Source of the DNA: Paralvinella palmiformis
Taxonomy: Eukaryota; Annelida; Polychaeta; Terebellida; Alvinellidae
Direction of reading: 5' to 3'
Assembly: GCA_025642065.1 (NCBI GenBank)
Contig: JAODUP010000103.1
Location: forward strand, 248,001-312,000
DNA: 64,000 bases
Shown: in pieces, positions 24,477-39,108 of the stretch
How positions within the stretch are numbered: position 1 is the first letter of the stretch
Layout of the letters: each line of letters opens with the position of its first letter
Made by a program: the position numbers and the translations under genes
Notes under the pieces: generated by a model
Told to the model about the DNA's origin: nothing
The model's database searches: none
What the model saw: only the letters and a program-made list of their open reading frames with translations

Positions 24477-27400
24477 AGAAGATAATAATAAGCTGTTGAA
24501 TAATCATTGCTGCCCTTTTTAGGGTATAATAAACATAATTTTTATATGAATAGGAATTTGGTTAAGTATCATGATCATTAACAAGTTACTTAAAGCTAGA
24601 TGGATGAAGCATACTCACTGAGTGTTGATGTGTGCTTTTTCTGCTTCTTTTTCACACTGCAGAGATAATCAATTAGATCATTTCACGATCTGTACATTTC
24701 CTGGTCGTATTGGTATCAAGTTATATGACCGTCAGATACGCGTCTCAGATAGGTCAATAAATAAACTACAACTTCTACTCCCTGCGGCCAAGATATTTAC
24801 CAGAAAGATAGGAGTTCCTTCATAATTCCTCCAACAGAACGATGACCGGAGAGACCTCCCCACGAATGCCGGTGTCCGTGTTTGGCCCACTCCCACCCTT
24901 TGCTCATTTCCAAATATTTGACTTCCACCGGCTCTTGTGTTTGGGGCCAACTGAGCCAGGCTGATTGCGAACGCCGATTTGGGAAGAAACGATTACTATG
25001 TCAACATCTGGGCGAGAGAATCGCTGGATACCAGTGAGATTCTTCTCTGGTTATTACCAATAAATTGTGTCATAGCTAACAAGTGATTGCTGTCGTTATC
25101 GAGTCGTTGCCCAATGGCTAATATATGACGCCACTCCGTAACAACATTGGAGTAGTTGCCGTGTGCGACTGCAGTCTCTTCTGTCGCATGCTGCGCCATT
25201 CCAGGATCCGTATGCGATGTGTATTCTTTTGTAATTAGAAACGGACGTATTGTAGAGATCGTTCATGTCTGTGTTTCCTAGTTTTCCCGCCAACTTGTTA
25301 GATGTGACTCAGTAGAATTTATAGCAGTGTTATTATTGTCGCTGATATCTGTATCAGATGCTCTTTTGGTATGTGTAAATAGGATTCTTGTGCTACACAC
25401 ACACACACACGTGTATAGCCAGCCACTGACTCACTCTCCTACTCACTAACTCACACGGAATAATTAATTAGGTAAATTTAGTACTGTACATTGATATAGA
25501 CTCTGTTGTGTTTTCGTTTGATTCAGATATATTATAAAATATATTTGTAAGGGGGAATTCTTGTAGCCGAACTGAATCCTCCTCCGGCATTGTGGTTGAT
25601 TTATTTCATATCAACGCATAGTTAAAATGATAACCTGTTGGTTGTTTATTCTGCTGTGAAAACACACCAGGGAAGTGGCACGAAAATGTTTTCATTGTCA
25701 ATAATCCTCAGACGAATCCATCCATTAGTGGGCTGCAATAACCAGTCAAGTGGAAATAGATTTTTTTTTACATCAGAACCGTTGCATTAGACTCTGACAG
25801 CAGCAATGACTCTTCGTCATCTTTACTTTGATTGACTGGATGAGGTTGGTACCACCAGGTAGCATGACCACAAGTACTCGACTGGTAGATGTGTCACTGT
25901 TAATGTCATCAGATTCGAAGTCATTATCTTGAATCACTCGAGTCATCGATTCTTCTTAATAATCCTTGCTTCATCCTTCACCGACCGACCGTAGAGTTCA
26001 TTAACCCTTGCCTTTCTTCCGTTTCGGCCATCTTTCTGGTTGGAACTTTCAGTTAACGTTTTATCCAAAAAAATGTGACCCGTCGACAAACGTCGTTGTC
26101 CATCGGCTCATGAACTTGTTCCGTTATGATCTGATTTATAGCCACAACATGAATGGCACCATTAATGATTGACCCCCTAAGCCCCCCAAAAGCTTATTTT
26201 TATTTAGTTTATGCACTTGTGGGCCACAATTCGTATTAATCATTTTTTCCATCCATATTATTCTGTTGTTCTTCGTTCGGATCGAAGCGTATTGATTTAG
26301 TCATCACAGTCAACTGGCAGTTAATCTGGTTTGGGGAGACACAAGACTGTAAGCCATCCGATCCAGAGTCCGAACAATTGACCCGTTCTCCATGTATTTG
26401 AGATAACACTTGTAGGACATCACTGAGGTCTGGCTAATCAAAATTCCAGTTGCCCGTAATCAACAGCAGGTTAATGAAGAGTCAGCTATGGTGTATTTAT
26501 CAGTAAGTTAGATAACACATATTCCAATTGGCATTTCTCATCATGATATGACGTGGATTATTCATGTGTTGGTCTATGATAATTTGGTAGAATCTTGTAT
26601 CCTTAGTTAATTGAATACAATATACAGATATGTAATTGTAGAACAATTGCATTGTATGTATGTTTTTAGTATTCGACATTTGTATAGTTATGTGGTGATG
26701 ATGATTGATGTTTTACGGCCACTTTTGTGAACACGGTAGGCTAAATCGGCCGAGCGACCCCCAGAGGTAATGAAGCAAAGTCAAGATGAAACAACCTTCA
26801 AATATGTATATACCATGATTTGAACATGAGTGGTAGTGATCTGAGGTCCAACATGCTACCGCTAGACCACGGAAGCGCCCCATATGTATGATTAACGAAT
26901 TTATGGTGTAGCAAGTAAAATAACGACACTGATTGGTAACCAGAATGATTTAAAAACTTGTAACTCAGGTTCATTTATATTACAAATATAGATTACAAAT
27001 TATAGTTAATAACAAAAACTTCATAAATAGTATCTATATGTGTGAATTAAAAACTGGTAATATTACATATCGTAGCTTACCTTTATCAACTGTGTATTTG
27101 TGGCTAAGCTGGTAGCATGCTTAGCCACACATCTCTAGGATGTGAGTGTAAATCTTGGTACATATTGAAGGTTATTTCAGCTTTCGTTTGACTAATTCAT
27201 TTCATGACCTTAGGAGGTTACGTGACCCAATTAATGGATGATTGTGCACAAAGGTTGAACATAAAATGGTAACAGTTCATTTCCATTAAATTTAATCGTG
27301 ATGGTTTCACCCGGAATCTGATCCGAACATGTTTAAGCAATTTATGAAAGCAGGATCTGTCATTAATATCAATAATCCATAATACAATGGCTGAAATGTT

Positions 27401-28397
27401 TTTATTTCCCACTATCTTTGACTGATTATTGGCTTTCCATTATAATCAGGAATTGAAATATTGCGTAGCTTTGGTGAAGACGAAGTTTTCCTCTGAGGAC
27501 TCCGTTATACAATCTACAAACATTTAGAAACATATTTAAATGTTGCCGTTTTACAGCCACTTTTGAGCACACAATCGGATAAATGGTGCCCAGATAATGA
27601 GGTGAAGTGAAAGATGAAACACTCTTCTGACATAGCTCTACCCAAGGTTTCGAACTCGGGTGCTATAGATACGTGGTCAATCATGTTATCAATTAGGACA
27701 TTTACAAGAGATTTTTATTTATTATCTTTATTATAGCCCAGAGTTGGTCTTACATCCCCAAGAATACCTTAGTTATTACCATTAACCTTATATATGTTTA
27801 TGTTGGGTATCTTATCTCTATATGACAAAGGGAATTCTTTAATCTAGTGTTAGAATATACTCCATGGGTACCATATTGATTCTAGTCAACAGTTACTGAC
27901 CCCATAATCAGCTGCAAGCCATCACCGTTCAATATCAGGCACTCGCTTTATGCCGGAATCAACCAGTCAAAAACCTCATGGAAGACCAGTGACTGGTTAG
28001 TGGATTCGAACCAAGAAGCTACCACTTTATGTTCGATTAGCCTCCGACTACATTACCATAAAGAGTACTCCCCTCGCCAGTGTTGGTCCCAGCTGTGATC
28101 AGTGGCAAGGTTAAACCAAATACTCAGCCATTTTATTTAGCTACCATGAGCTGTCACGACTAACATATCGTCTGTTAATTCAATCTGTTATGTGTGTCTG
28201 TGGTGATGAGTTTTCATCCTTGACTTCCCTTTTGAAGCTGAACCCTTCAATAATAAGTGATGTGTGACTGAGTAGAGAATATAGTATGTTGTTATGGTTG
28301 GATAAATGATAAACTGTTTATTTATTTATTTTCCAATTGTGGCACTAAATCATTATCAAATACATTTTTTCAGGGAGATTGCAAATATAACACTGAT

Positions 28398-28436
<39 letters not shown>

Positions 28437-31400
28437 AAGCTGAAAATTATCAGTCTAGATTTGGAGAATATTATTGTAGTTTTAGAAGATATATGATTTA
28501 GTCATTGTTTTATGCTTGTTTTTGTAGGTTGCTTTCTCAGTTTTTCAAATCAAATATCAGATTAAATTACTAAAGTGGTGTTGTATTTGATCTGAAATTA
28601 AATACTTAGGTCACATTTAATTTAAATGTCAGTGTCAAGTGCTTTACCACCTTTATCTGAAATTACACGGAACACCATAAACAGAATCACAGCTGGTGCG
28701 GCAATCTGAAGGACAAAGTATCTAGATACGCGAAAAATGTAATATGTCAAAATTGTACTGGCCCAACCCACTACCAGGTGCTACCTGATAGAATGCCCCA
28801 GACTACAGAATATTCACCAAAATATTACCCAGAAACTACTCTCAGTTAATCATTCCCTTCCCGCAGAGGAGAAAGCCAAATATATAATAAGACGATCATC
28901 CATAAGACCATTTACCCTCTCATCAGGAGACAGCCATATGTCCTGTAGTAAATCCTGCACGAAATTAACAAACATTCTGCAACGGCCTGGAGTATAAATT
29001 ACCATTACCTAGACAAGAGAAGATACCTTAGATCCAGTTACTGTTCAATTTGAAAATTAGATCCGAAACCACAGGGAGTAAAAAACATGTTTTACAAGAA
29101 GATAAAAACAGCTTGAAAAGTAACACACTTTCACAATATTGCGTTTTAAATATAAAATATCTTCTATTGAAGGTCACGAGGCAGATATAACACATCAGTT
29201 GTCATTTGGTTAGATTACCATATTATATTACATTTAATGGCGATGTTCAGTGAATTAATCATTTACAAACGTATTAATTTAACTGAATGCGCAAATTGTC
29301 TAACAGAAAGTTGACACTTGGGAGAGATCGTGTTCTCTGGTTTGACTGTGGCGTTTACTTCTTCTTAAATGCGTTAAAGATTAAACCCATTATCAGTTCA
29401 ATCACTTCACACCACGTCAGGATCGACATGCCAATCCAGAGACCAAATGTTCCGCCGATGTCCGACCAGAGATTGGAGAACGTGTAGCTCTCCTTCTCCA
29501 CGTACTCGAGTAGGACGAGCGACTCCAGATAGACGTTGAGCCGGACGAAGTTCTTCCTGATCAGTCCGCGATAAATGATCTCGGTGATGTTGAAGCGGCC
29601 GAGGTTCTTGTAGGCCTTCAGCTCGTCGGCCCGCGGATGATTGTTGACGTAGATGTCGAAGAACTGGAGCTGGGTGAAGTCCAGCGGCCAGAACGAGTAC
29701 GACGTCTTCGTCTCGTATTCGTACTCCTCGCACGGCGGCAGGCAGCCGCACTGCTTCTGCGTCGTCTGGCTCGACATGAAGGCCAGCGTGACGTTGATCT
29801 CGCAGGAGAGGTTGTCGTAGAAGGTCTGCTGGTAGTCCGGATTGAAGCGGCCGCAGAAGTTCAGGCCCCGGGCCGAAGCTTCGGCGGGAATCGGCAGCTC
29901 GGCCGAAATGCACGCGCACGAATCCATGACGTGCTGCTGCTGGCACTGCTTCAGGCACGAATGCGACGAGTAGATGTACCTGCCGCCGCCGAGTTCCCAA
30001 TCCTTCGCCGGCCGACAGGAACCGTACGGACTGCCGAGTCGTTGGTGGCGCAGCGCCCGGACGCCGATGGACGATGAGAACCCCGGTGGAATGTCGAAGC
30101 CCAGATCCTGGGGGCTTGGGCGCGTGTCCGGTGGATGAATGACCACTCGGACGCCGGCCGCATTGAGAATGTTGCCGAATGTGTAATAGGTGCCGTTGTA
30201 GAGAAAATCGCCGTTGTCGCTCTCCAGATACATAATCAACGAGAGGCCGGCTGACGGACCCGTACTCTTCACGATGAGCCTTTCTCTAGACGTGTTGCCG
30301 CCGTTAAACGTGTAACAGTTGAAGAAGTCGGGACTCTGGTAATAGGTGAAGTTATCGAAGTCGCACCGAGTCAAGCCAAACGTACACGAGAGTAGGAAGT
30401 CCATCGGCTGGTGGCCAATGAGCATCGATTCGTCGTCGATGTTCTCGAAGAATCCCGTCGGCTGTCTGACGCGATTGTAGAGTAGTTCCTTGGATAGGAC
30501 CCCGCCGTCGTCGTAGTCGCCGAGCTCGTCGCTGGAGAAAAAGAACTTGGTGATGTTGTCCCATCGGAAGACCTTCGTCGTTTCGTTTTGCACGAAGGCG
30601 GCGGTTGTCGTCTGCGAGATCGGCTGCATGTTGCACAGGGTTATCGAGGGGAAGGGCAGTTCGGAGAGTTCCACTTGCGCCACCTGCTCGTAGGGGAAGT
30701 CCAGATATTGGCCGACGAGCAGTGTGACGTGGAGGATGTTGATTACGAGGGCGCAAGAGGTCAGGGCGAGCCAGATGAATCGCACGTTGAGGTGGCTGCT
30801 GTTAGCCACGCGACGCCAGCCGTGAGCCGTCGTGATGTTGCAGAAGTTCTTCACTATCGCCAACGGTGTTCTAGGCTGGTCGGCGGCGTCTGTGGTGGCG
30901 GCGTTCTTCCCGTTGCTCTCCTTCACCGGATCCCGCTCGCCGTCCAGCGGCTGTACGCGGTCGTTCATGGCAAACGTTAGCACCCTCGTCGATGAGTATT
31001 CCGCTTCGGTCTTCGACAGAGACTGGAGTGACAGCGACATGGTGTCCGGCCGGGATCCTTAAACCGGGCCCGCTTTATGTACGCGAGTAAACTTCCTCGT
31101 TACTGTGACGACGAATGGACGAAATAAAACTCGCGCGCAGACAGTCCCGGTGTTACGTCTGGTTGAACCATAAGAAAGGAAGGGGAAGTGGAAATAAACG
31201 TTCCACTCCACGGCGTTTGTAATTGGCATTTCATGGTCTACGTGGAGAGAATTCTCGGCTGAGGTAGAAATGGCAAAGAAGCATTTTATGGAAATCGCTT
31301 TGCCTCCGTGTCGCGTCCGACGTATGCCACTTGGAATGAGTGCTGCTCATACTCATAGTGGTGACGGTGATGGTGGTGGTAGTGGGGGGGAGGGGGTAAC

Positions 31401-34400
31401 TGGCTCAGACGGTGGCATCAGGTATACTTGGCTGGCAGTGGCTAAACCGACTTGAGCTAGTTTATTGCGATCGTTCCTTATTTGGAGAATGGTGGGCGTT
31501 GGATGAGCCACTTCTGCTGCTTGCTTCACACACAGTGATGTACGCGCACGCACACACGCACACACACACATTTTTATATATATATATATATATATATAAA
31601 CCTATATTTGTTTTCCTAATGAAGCTTTTTGTTTTATGATCAATTAATTATTGGAATAATTAGTACAATTATTTTGAAATTATGATAACCTAATATATGA
31701 CAATTATCAGTTTGCATTAACATCAAGTTAAATCTGTTATCCATAAAATGATAAAAACATTAATATGGCTAAATCTATTACCCATGTTAATCTGGTCGTA
31801 TAATACAGGTAACAGTGCCTACTTGCTTGCTCGGATTAAATTAGGATTCATAAAAATGTGATATCATTCCATGGTTACCTGTCAGTAATTACATTGATAC
31901 GACCACCATATATTGTCATGCGTGATTGTTTTGTCGTTTGATCCCTTTCGTTGATGTTCCACTTGTGTATGATTTATGGCTGTTACGTTACTCCAGTAGA
32001 ATGTTTTTATTTTATTACACCAGTAATTGATTGAGCCAAGGTGGTGTGTAATTAAGTTTGTGCTCAAGAAATTTACACATGGGTATGTTGGCTATGTTTT
32101 TTCTGTGTGAATTACAAACTGTGAAAACGCGTTCAAATTATTGTGAAATATTTTATCGGTCAGTTGCAGAGTTCATGCCATTTCACGTACAAATGCTCTG
32201 TCATAGATTCCAGGATTCGGGGTCCAAGGTCTGACTATGTTATATCCTATTTCGTGTTATAACGGACAGCGGTATAACGGGGCCCGACTTTACTATTAGT
32301 ATTCAGCAAATAAATTGGGTTAGTCATTTTCAGTGGGTGGGTGTGGTCTGTGTCATTATGAGAATATGATTATATTAATGTTGATACATGTATGTATTTT
32401 ATTTCATATCATGTTTAATTTTAAGTAATTTTGATTGTGTGTGTGTGTGTGTGTGTGTGCGTGCATGTGTCTTGTTGGCCTCATCATTATCGAAGCCTTC
32501 ATCAGACTCCATAGGCACCCATCACATCATCAATCCTTAGTGTGGGTCACACAATGATACCTTCTATCCTATTTTAAAACCAGTCGCTGTCATATTAACT
32601 CGATGATACTCAGTATATGGACACTGCCACTTAACCATGACTAGAATGTGTTATTGGGTGGCGGTGGTGTACATTGATCTTCGAGTGACACTGATTAGGA
32701 AGGCCCTTAGAACACAGCTGGAGTATTTGGATCAAGGAAATAGTGAGCGATACTGTCACCATGAAGAGAACATACTATGTGTGCCACCCTTCGATGTTGA
32801 TGATGAGTTATGGGCCTATGAAGTACAACAGATTTCCATTGACCATGTGGCCATTTCCCAGTATTTCTCTTCTTCATTCAGTTATACCATGACTCATTCG
32901 TTACTAACCACTAAGTTGTTTTATCATTATCTGGGTTTCTTCCACATTGTTCTAAAATATTTTAATTAGTATTTTCTCAATTCATGCCAAATGTACCTCT
33001 GTGTGTGTCTGTCTGTTTTACATACCCATACACACACATACATTTACACACATATTGACACATTGGTAATAAAAAATACTAGTGTTTATATCTGAAAATA
33101 GTTCAATTTTTGAGAATCTATGAAACTACGACCCATTCACAGAAATCTATACATGTTTTTTCCCAAAAATTTATTACTGACACTATTATATTATATTCTA
33201 ATATTTGAATATTATTATTTTTGTTACATTAGTCTGATATTATATTTACAGATTGTTGCCATTAACACATTGTGACTTGGTATTGATCCATGTTGTTCCG
33301 ATTGGAGAAGAAAGTAATATCTCACACAAAGCCAGCAGAGAAGTAAGTTGGTGACAAATGATAAGATAAATTAATTAACTACTTTTGAGAATGGAATGTA
33401 GATATGAGTTTCTGTTGATAATGTATTATCTGTTTTGAGTGATTTATCTAAGGAAATAGCTTGTCGTCTGGACCAACTGATTCGAATATTTTGGTCTGTC
33501 CAAATAATAAATATATATTTATTTATTTATTAGACAGTACGCCATTAATTATGGTACAATATTACAACATCATGATGTGTATATACATATTAATTCTACA
33601 GTTGCAGATTAATATTTAATTCCTCGGGCGGCTTAAGGAATAAATACAGTAGCAAAGGCTAACTGACTAAATCAATAACTTTCTTAATATTGATCAAATA
33701 CAATTCCTGTTGGAAAACAGTTTTGTACATTAAATACGACTGTAATTTATTTGTATTTTGCCGTTGTCTACATCATTCTAGTATATATATATTGACCAGA
33801 GTACATCTGGCATAGTAAATAAACTGCTCACTGACCAAAATATCATGCCCCAAAGCTTCCTTACCTATCTCCAATAAAATCTGTTATTTCTTGCCCGATA
33901 CACAACCACACAATCATACAGGTATTTATATACAAAATGTCATAATCATTACATTTAAATTTTAAACAATATTTTAAAGATCTTTTTATTAACAATGGGT
34001 TTGACCCATTACCCTACACTGCACAGTTAGGGAAGAAATGTTTACCCAAGTTTTGCTTCACCTAATAAGTAACCCCCATTAATTCATCTATTATCCCCAA
34101 ACTCACCCCCATATCACTTAAATTTAACAAGAAATGAAACTCATCTTCTACATCCATCTCATCACATTGCTTCCAAAAATGGTGATGTCTAACAAACCTC
34201 GGTGGATACCGACCAGTTTCTACTGCTAGATTATGTGATGACAGGTGAAGACTTGTTAAACCTCTACATGAAGTAGGTGACTTAATATTGATCAAATACA
34301 ATTCCTGTTGGAAAACAGTTTTGTACATTAAATACGACTGTAATTTATTTGTATTTTGCCGTTGTCTACATCATTCTAGTATATATATATTGACCAGAGT

Positions 34401-36891
34401 ACATCTGGCATAGTAAATAAACTGCTTCGGATCTGTATCCAACATATCAGTAAGCCACAAAGCTTCCTTACCTATCTCCAATAAAATCTGCCTTATTTCT
34501 TTGGCCCAGTTTTTATACACAACCACACAATCATTATTGTGTGCTTTCAGGTATTTATATACAATATGTCAGTACCTATCTTGATTACCACTGGTAATTT
34601 TAGACCAATATTTTAACATTTGTATCTTTCTGAATATAATCAATGGGTATTGACCCAGTTACCCATACACTGCACAGTTAGGGGAAGAAATGTTTACTCC
34701 AAGTGTTTGCTTGCACAATCTAATAAGTAACGCTCGCATTTTGTCAGCTCTCATGTATCCCCAAACCTCACCACCATATCACTGTATTGGGGTTATACAT
34801 ACATGAAAAACTTCAAACTCAACGCTGGTGGAAAGTACCAATATTATATAAATTAGTTTGCAACGACGCTAACAACTTTTCTCCTTGGTTTACCAGTACA
34901 TCCAGCATATGATTAGTTATTCCTCATCCAGTAAAAGTAATTCCCAGGTAAGTATGAGCAGTACAAACAGTCATAGCCTCACTACCATAGTGCCAAGTTT
35001 CCTCAGGTCTAACTAACCCTCTGGTTTTACATATTAAAATATTAGACTTAGACGTATTTACGGTCAGTTTCCACTCCGTAAAATACTCATACATTATATC
35101 TAATGACCGTTGTAAACCAATTATTCTATTCGATACTAGAACCATATCGTGAACATACAATAAAATATGTATATAATTTCCATCGAAACGAACTCCTCCT
35201 TCTCTATTACGTGTACATAGTTCATGAGGCAAGTCATTCAAAAAGAAAACAAACAAGAAGTGATAATTTAGCACCTTCTTGTAAGCCCAGTAACGTGAGA
35301 AAGGCAACAGTTAACTCTCCACCATGCATTCTTATGCAACATTTAACCTTATTGTACAAATTCTGAATAATTATTAACAGTTGGCCTCCACAACCTTGTA
35401 AAATTAGTTTATACCATAACGTCTATATATACAGAGTTAAAGGCCTTCTTTAGGTCTATATAGGCACAGTAGAATGGCTTCTTCTCGTTAAGAGATTTTA
35501 ATATCATTAAATGTAATACGAATATATTATCCACTGTGAAATAACCCTGTCTAAATCCAGCTTCATCCCACACCTTTAATCTATTATATCAAATTTGGTC
35601 AAACATTTTACCAACACAACTTAATAGTGTAATGTCCCGGTAACTAATGTCCCGGTAGTTACCGGGGGTAATTCTTATCCCCTTCTTATGAATTAAATGT
35701 AATATTCCATCAGTCCATGCATTTGGATATACACCTGTAGTAAATATGTGTTGATATATTACTGTCAAATAATGCAATAAAATGTCTTGATGATGAATTA
35801 ACAACTCTCGTATGATTCTATCCACACTGGCGGCCTTCTGTGGCTTCAGTTGAGATAAAGCTGTATATTAATAATAATAATAATAATAACAACAACACTA
35901 ATAATAAAAGATAAAACAAAATTTGTATAGCACCCTATATATTATCTGTAACATCAAACAGCTACAGGATTGATTGGTTACCATTTACAACCAGTATGTT
36001 GTTGGTGAGAAGCCTCTACAAACCACTCTGAAAGGCATAGACCACTGCATCAAGCTCAAGTGGAAATAATGTTTTGTCTCTATGCCGTATAATAAAATAT
36101 TGAATATGTATTATTGTTGTTTCGTATTAAAAGAGGCAAATGACTGGATGTCAGATGACCCAGGTGGGGGCCTAATGACCTAAGGGGCAAATGACCACAA
36201 GCCAGTTTGCTCGAAAGCAACTAACAAAGTAGATGATATAGAAGTAACAGATTTACATTTTCGCATAAATGCATTTTTAATCAAACAAAAATTGCTAAAT
36301 CCTTACCTATTCAGACGAGATAAGCTGAAATAATAAAGTTAGTTTTTACTTTCTTCTTGACAATATTACAGATTCAGTGACCTTTTGATGTCAGATATGT
36401 TGACCTTGATAACCGAGTGAGTTATCTGTGTTTTATTTGTAACCTTATGTACGGTATCACCAGATGATGGTCTGGAATAAATAATATACTTAGAAGTACT
36501 TGATTCCAGACTAAAATATGCATTTTATCCAATGTAGAATTTGTTGATCTTTCTGAAATTCTGTTTGTTCCAAGTCATTAGACCGGTGTTTGTTTCGCAC
36601 CCAGAAGTGTTATCTCTCTTGAAATAGTAATGTAACTACCAGTAGGTTATATAAATTTTTTATATTATTATTATTATAAACCAATTATTTGTTTTGTGGT
36701 TCATAATTAGGGATTTGCCACATCCAGACATTTACTTGCTGAAGGATGCATTGGAGAGCAGAGTCTCTCGCATTCCACTTCTGTTCAGATAGGTCACCAT
36801 TGTTTACAGAAATAACATGATGACCATCTCCCTATTCTTTCCATTATATATGAGATGGTTAAAAATGAAGAATAAAATCAAAGTACTCTCT

Positions 36892-36943
<52 letters not shown>

Positions 36944-37185
36944 CTAATCTGTTAAGGAAAAGGGTATATGTATATCTCCATATTCCATACTACCTTTATG
37001 TTGTTTTCAGTCTCAACAGCCATTTTCACTAGATACTGTAAAATTAGTGCTGTGCTCCACGAAGTGAGCATTTGAGAAACTACATGCACTTGATACTTTT
37101 TTTCCATACTCCCCTTAACCATTTAGGCTCCATTAAGCATTTTCTTAAAGGTATACATGTGTGTGTGCGTGTGTGTATGTATGTA

Positions 37186-37236
<51 letters not shown>

Positions 37237-39071
37237 TTGCAACTATTTTATCTTTTTCTAGCATGTACAATGTACAAGTTTTAAACTTGTTCCAGTTGTA
37301 TTATCTCCAGAATGGCCCATTGTAAAAACAAAATCTAAATTCTGTTTATATTATAGATCTCACCACTGATGTCAGCCGAGGTACATGTCAGTCAGTCTGG
37401 GAGACACATCGCCATCAAAATGGTTGAACTGGTGATGAAGCAGTTTATACTAGGATCAACCACAGTAACTGGAATACCAATGAAGGTCTTTAATCAAGTT
37501 TTATAATGATGTTCAGAAGTTTGTATTAATAAACACAACGGATTGCTCATTTTTTTACACAGATGCAATCAGTCAGACTTATCCGTTGTTAACTGTAGTA
37601 ATTCTTTAGGTGATAGTAAGAAAGTGACACATGATTTTCCTTAAATTGGACATGTAGAATGTTTACTGTACATTACAGGAAGAACAGAATGCATCATCTT
37701 CAGCAAACTATGACGTGGAATTACTTCATCCAGCTGAGGCTCACTCGGAATTCTTTCCCACGGGTCAGTCATATTATCGTTCATTAGCTAGGTGTTTATC
37801 CCATAGCTACATACTATATACATGAAATCATTACATCACAATAAATACAGCCATATTATAATGTTATTTACAGCTCATGCTGAAGGTATGATAATTCCAT
37901 CCAAAGAAGGCTTAAATACACCTACGGTCACACTGAAATGGTGCACACCTAAGTCAAATGCCATGGGTAAGTGACGTAAACATCAGCTCTATATATATGT
38001 GTGTGTATGTGTGTGTGTGTATAAAATGTTATTTCATTGATATTTAAGTCATCACCAGTAGTCTTTGATCTGAAAACCATTTTAAATCAGAGTAAACACC
38101 CTTAGAAACCCTCGATCAGGCCATCACTGAGAAAGTTATTTTCATTGAATTTTGGTTTGTTGCCTATCTGTTAGACAACTACCAGTATAGAGATGTGTGA
38201 TTGATATTTTCAATAATATTCCTACTCGAACACTACTTAAACGAAGTAAACAAAGTTATTCTTTGACCTCCCACTTGTTGATGATTGAATTATTTTGGTT
38301 TGGGTACTTTACAAAAATATTTATATTCACTTTTATTATTAGTATTTTTGTTGTTGTTGTTGTTGTTATTATAAACATTATCATCATCACTGTTATATAA
38401 CATAAAAGATCAACAATATCAGTATCTTTCTTTAGGGCTGGTCATTATCAGTTTTTATTCAACAATATATTAGATTAATAATGTAGTTATTATACATTAT
38501 TGTTTTCATACCTAGCCTTATCTTTATGTTACAGGTGAGTTACAGCAATGTACTTCAGTTTACAGGATGACACCCGTTGATGTCAACAGTAGGCCCTCAT
38601 CTTGTCTCACCAACTTCCTACTTAATGGCAAGTACTCTCTAGTTATACTTACCCGGAAGCTTTGAGATTCCATTCAAATAACACATTATTCTGGATCATC
38701 ATGCTAATCAGCATACCAACAAAAACATACTCTAATGATGGGACAAATCAACTCTGCATTATCATTTAAAAAAGAGGAGACTGGTTCTTAGTCTATTTTT
38801 TTACATATCTAGTTTTGATTAGCACTGCAATTTAGCAATGGAACTACTTATTTAACTCTGTGTTATTTGGTAAGAGTCCTTGGTTAAATTCTGTCCTACG
38901 GTAATAATCCTAGATATTGAGTTGATTTGAGTTAATTTGTTTAGCCATGGCTAGACATATTGCCAAAGGGGTGACTCCCTAGAGAAATATCCTACAAACA
39001 CAGATTTTGAACCCACAACTTGGAAGATTGTAGTGCAATGCTCTAACCATTGTGCCTTCAGCGTGCTGACT

Positions 39072-39108
<37 letters not shown>

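Larger units (their letters stand above)
23607..29354. other. Non-coding spacer between the two nested DEG/ENaC genes
   Basis: AT-rich intronic sequence with GA and CA microsatellites (about 23740-23762), a (TA)n tract (24445-24472), SINE family 1 copies (26695-26881; fragments near 27.1 and 27.55 kb) and a TA/TG tract (28398-28436). At 24.6-26.4 kb the base composition is more mixed, but I see no exon there. No host gene can be supported. Confidence 0.5.

Noticed and set aside
24480..26500. Possible extra gene in the more mixed-composition part of INTS13 intron 4
   Set aside because: No reading frame over 72 codons and no recognisable motif in any frame; composition alone is not evidence.
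29407..30980. Several long open frames on both strands overlapping the second DEG/ENaC gene (up to 197 codons)
   Set aside because: They are by-products of high GC (few stop codons), are rich in R/A/P/G with no family features, and lie wholly inside the well-supported 561-residue channel frame.
32637..32969. 110-codon plus-strand frame in INTS13 intron 4
   Set aside because: No recognisable domain, no compositional or splice context; length is within what AT-rich DNA gives by chance.
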